This document shows, in pieces, positions 63,805-64,000 of a stretch of DNA of 64,000 nt. The stretch comes from Dawidia soli (GTDB taxonomy: Bacteria; Bacteroidota; Bacteroidia; Cytophagales; Cyclobacteriaceae). The stretch's first letter is position 1. Every line of letters starts with the position of its first letter. A program made the position numbers and the translations under genes. The notes under the pieces are model-generated. The model was not told the origin of the DNA, ran no database searches, and saw nothing but the letters and a program-made list of their open reading frames with translations. Where the stretch lies: positions 1 to 64,000 of the forward strand of contig NZ_JAHESC010000013.1 in NCBI RefSeq assembly GCF_018598185.1. Direction: 5' to 3'.

Positions 63805-64000
63805 TTATGAAATGCCTAATTTTTCTTTGATTGCCTGAAGATCTTTTTCAATAGAGGATGAATCATTCTTCAACAAACTGTCCAGCTCATCTTTTTTGCT
63901 ATGTCGTTCGCGGGACATTTCACCATAGGCTTTGGCAAGGGCTTCCTGATCTTCTACTTTTGATTTCATGCGTTCGAGCATGGCGATTATTCCGTTGCTA
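63805..64000 (-). CDS. PspA/IM30 family protein, C-terminal part (runs off the window)
   Basis: Sixty-five codons of a minus-strand gene whose start lies beyond the window. The translation ends AMLERMKSKVEDQEALAKAY, then GEMSRERHSKKDELDSLL and the terminus IEKDLQAIKEKLGIS. The MLERMKxKVExxEAxAxAY pattern is the last long helix of PspA/IM30, which coats stressed membranes. It is the upstream gene of the YqiJ-like/flotillin/ATPase operon. Confidence 0.8.
   Translation of the reverse strand, partial: SNGIIAMLERMKSKVEDQEALAKAYGEMSRERHSKKDELDSLLKNDSSSIEKDLQAIKEKLGIS

Overview
This window is chromosomal DNA of a free-living Bacteroidota species, probably of the Chitinophagales or Cytophagales. The signs are a SusC/SusD outer-membrane uptake pair, enzymes with type IX secretion (T9SS) C-terminal sorting domains, lipoproteins with DUF4959/DUF4998-type domains, and Bacteroidota-style promoters (TTG, spacer, TAnnTTTG). 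The base composition is moderately GC-rich. I found no rRNA, tRNA, CRISPR array, transposase, integrase or phage gene. The genus cannot be fixed from this sequence alone.

Layout. 1-49 is a poly-C/G contig-end tract. 50-7108 (+) is a 5'-truncated polysaccharide-utilisation operon: SusC, SusD and two accessory surface lipoproteins. 7266-20493 (-) holds a beta-propeller protein, a GH76/crystallin/ricin enzyme, VOC, AraC, GreB, an AlkZ-like winged-helix protein, an epoxide hydrolase, a Crp/Fnr regulator, a choice-of-anchor I lipoprotein and a DUF4965 glutaminase-family protein. 20796-22265 (+) is a compact ArsR-led four-gene operon with two identical palindromic operators on its promoter. 22448-29094 holds a response regulator and an Hpt protein (+) that meet, tail to tail, a giant Ser/Thr-kinase/AAA/histidine-kinase/receiver protein (-). 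29292-31626 (+) is a StyA-type flavin monooxygenase followed by a methyltransferase. 31743-37959 holds an esterase, an unknown conserved protein, an AT-rich palindromic intergenic stretch, a small lipoprotein and a secreted GH43/ricin/PA14 enzyme.

39088-45787 (-) is a complete eboABCDEF cluster in the canonical order. This is a metabolite-trafficking system known from cyanobacteria, eustigmatophyte plastids and scattered bacteria, and its substrate here is unknown. It is followed by an AAA/DUF4143 ATPase with 33-bp tandem repeats upstream, a Tat-exported protein plus M19 dipeptidase pair, and a ClC chloride channel whose promoter carries an Fnr/Crp-like box. A Crp/Fnr regulator gene lies tail to tail with the channel gene. 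Next come a J-domain/KTSC protein, a HAD phosphatase, a secreted GATase-like protein and an unknown protein.

56053-64000 (-) is a membrane-stress operon: PspA (truncated by the window edge), a YqiJ-like OB-fold membrane protein, a YqiK-like flotillin and a 1.6-kresidue DUF3686 AAA ATPase. An unknown 263-residue protein follows in the same direction.

The most interesting systems are the ebo cluster, the PspA-flotillin-ATPase operon, and the split phosphorelay (hybrid kinase, Hpt, response regulator). Several palindromic regulatory sites can be read directly from the sequence. Many loci point to carbohydrate scavenging (SusCD, GH76, GH43, CE1-like esterase), consistent with life in soil or on plant or fungal matter.
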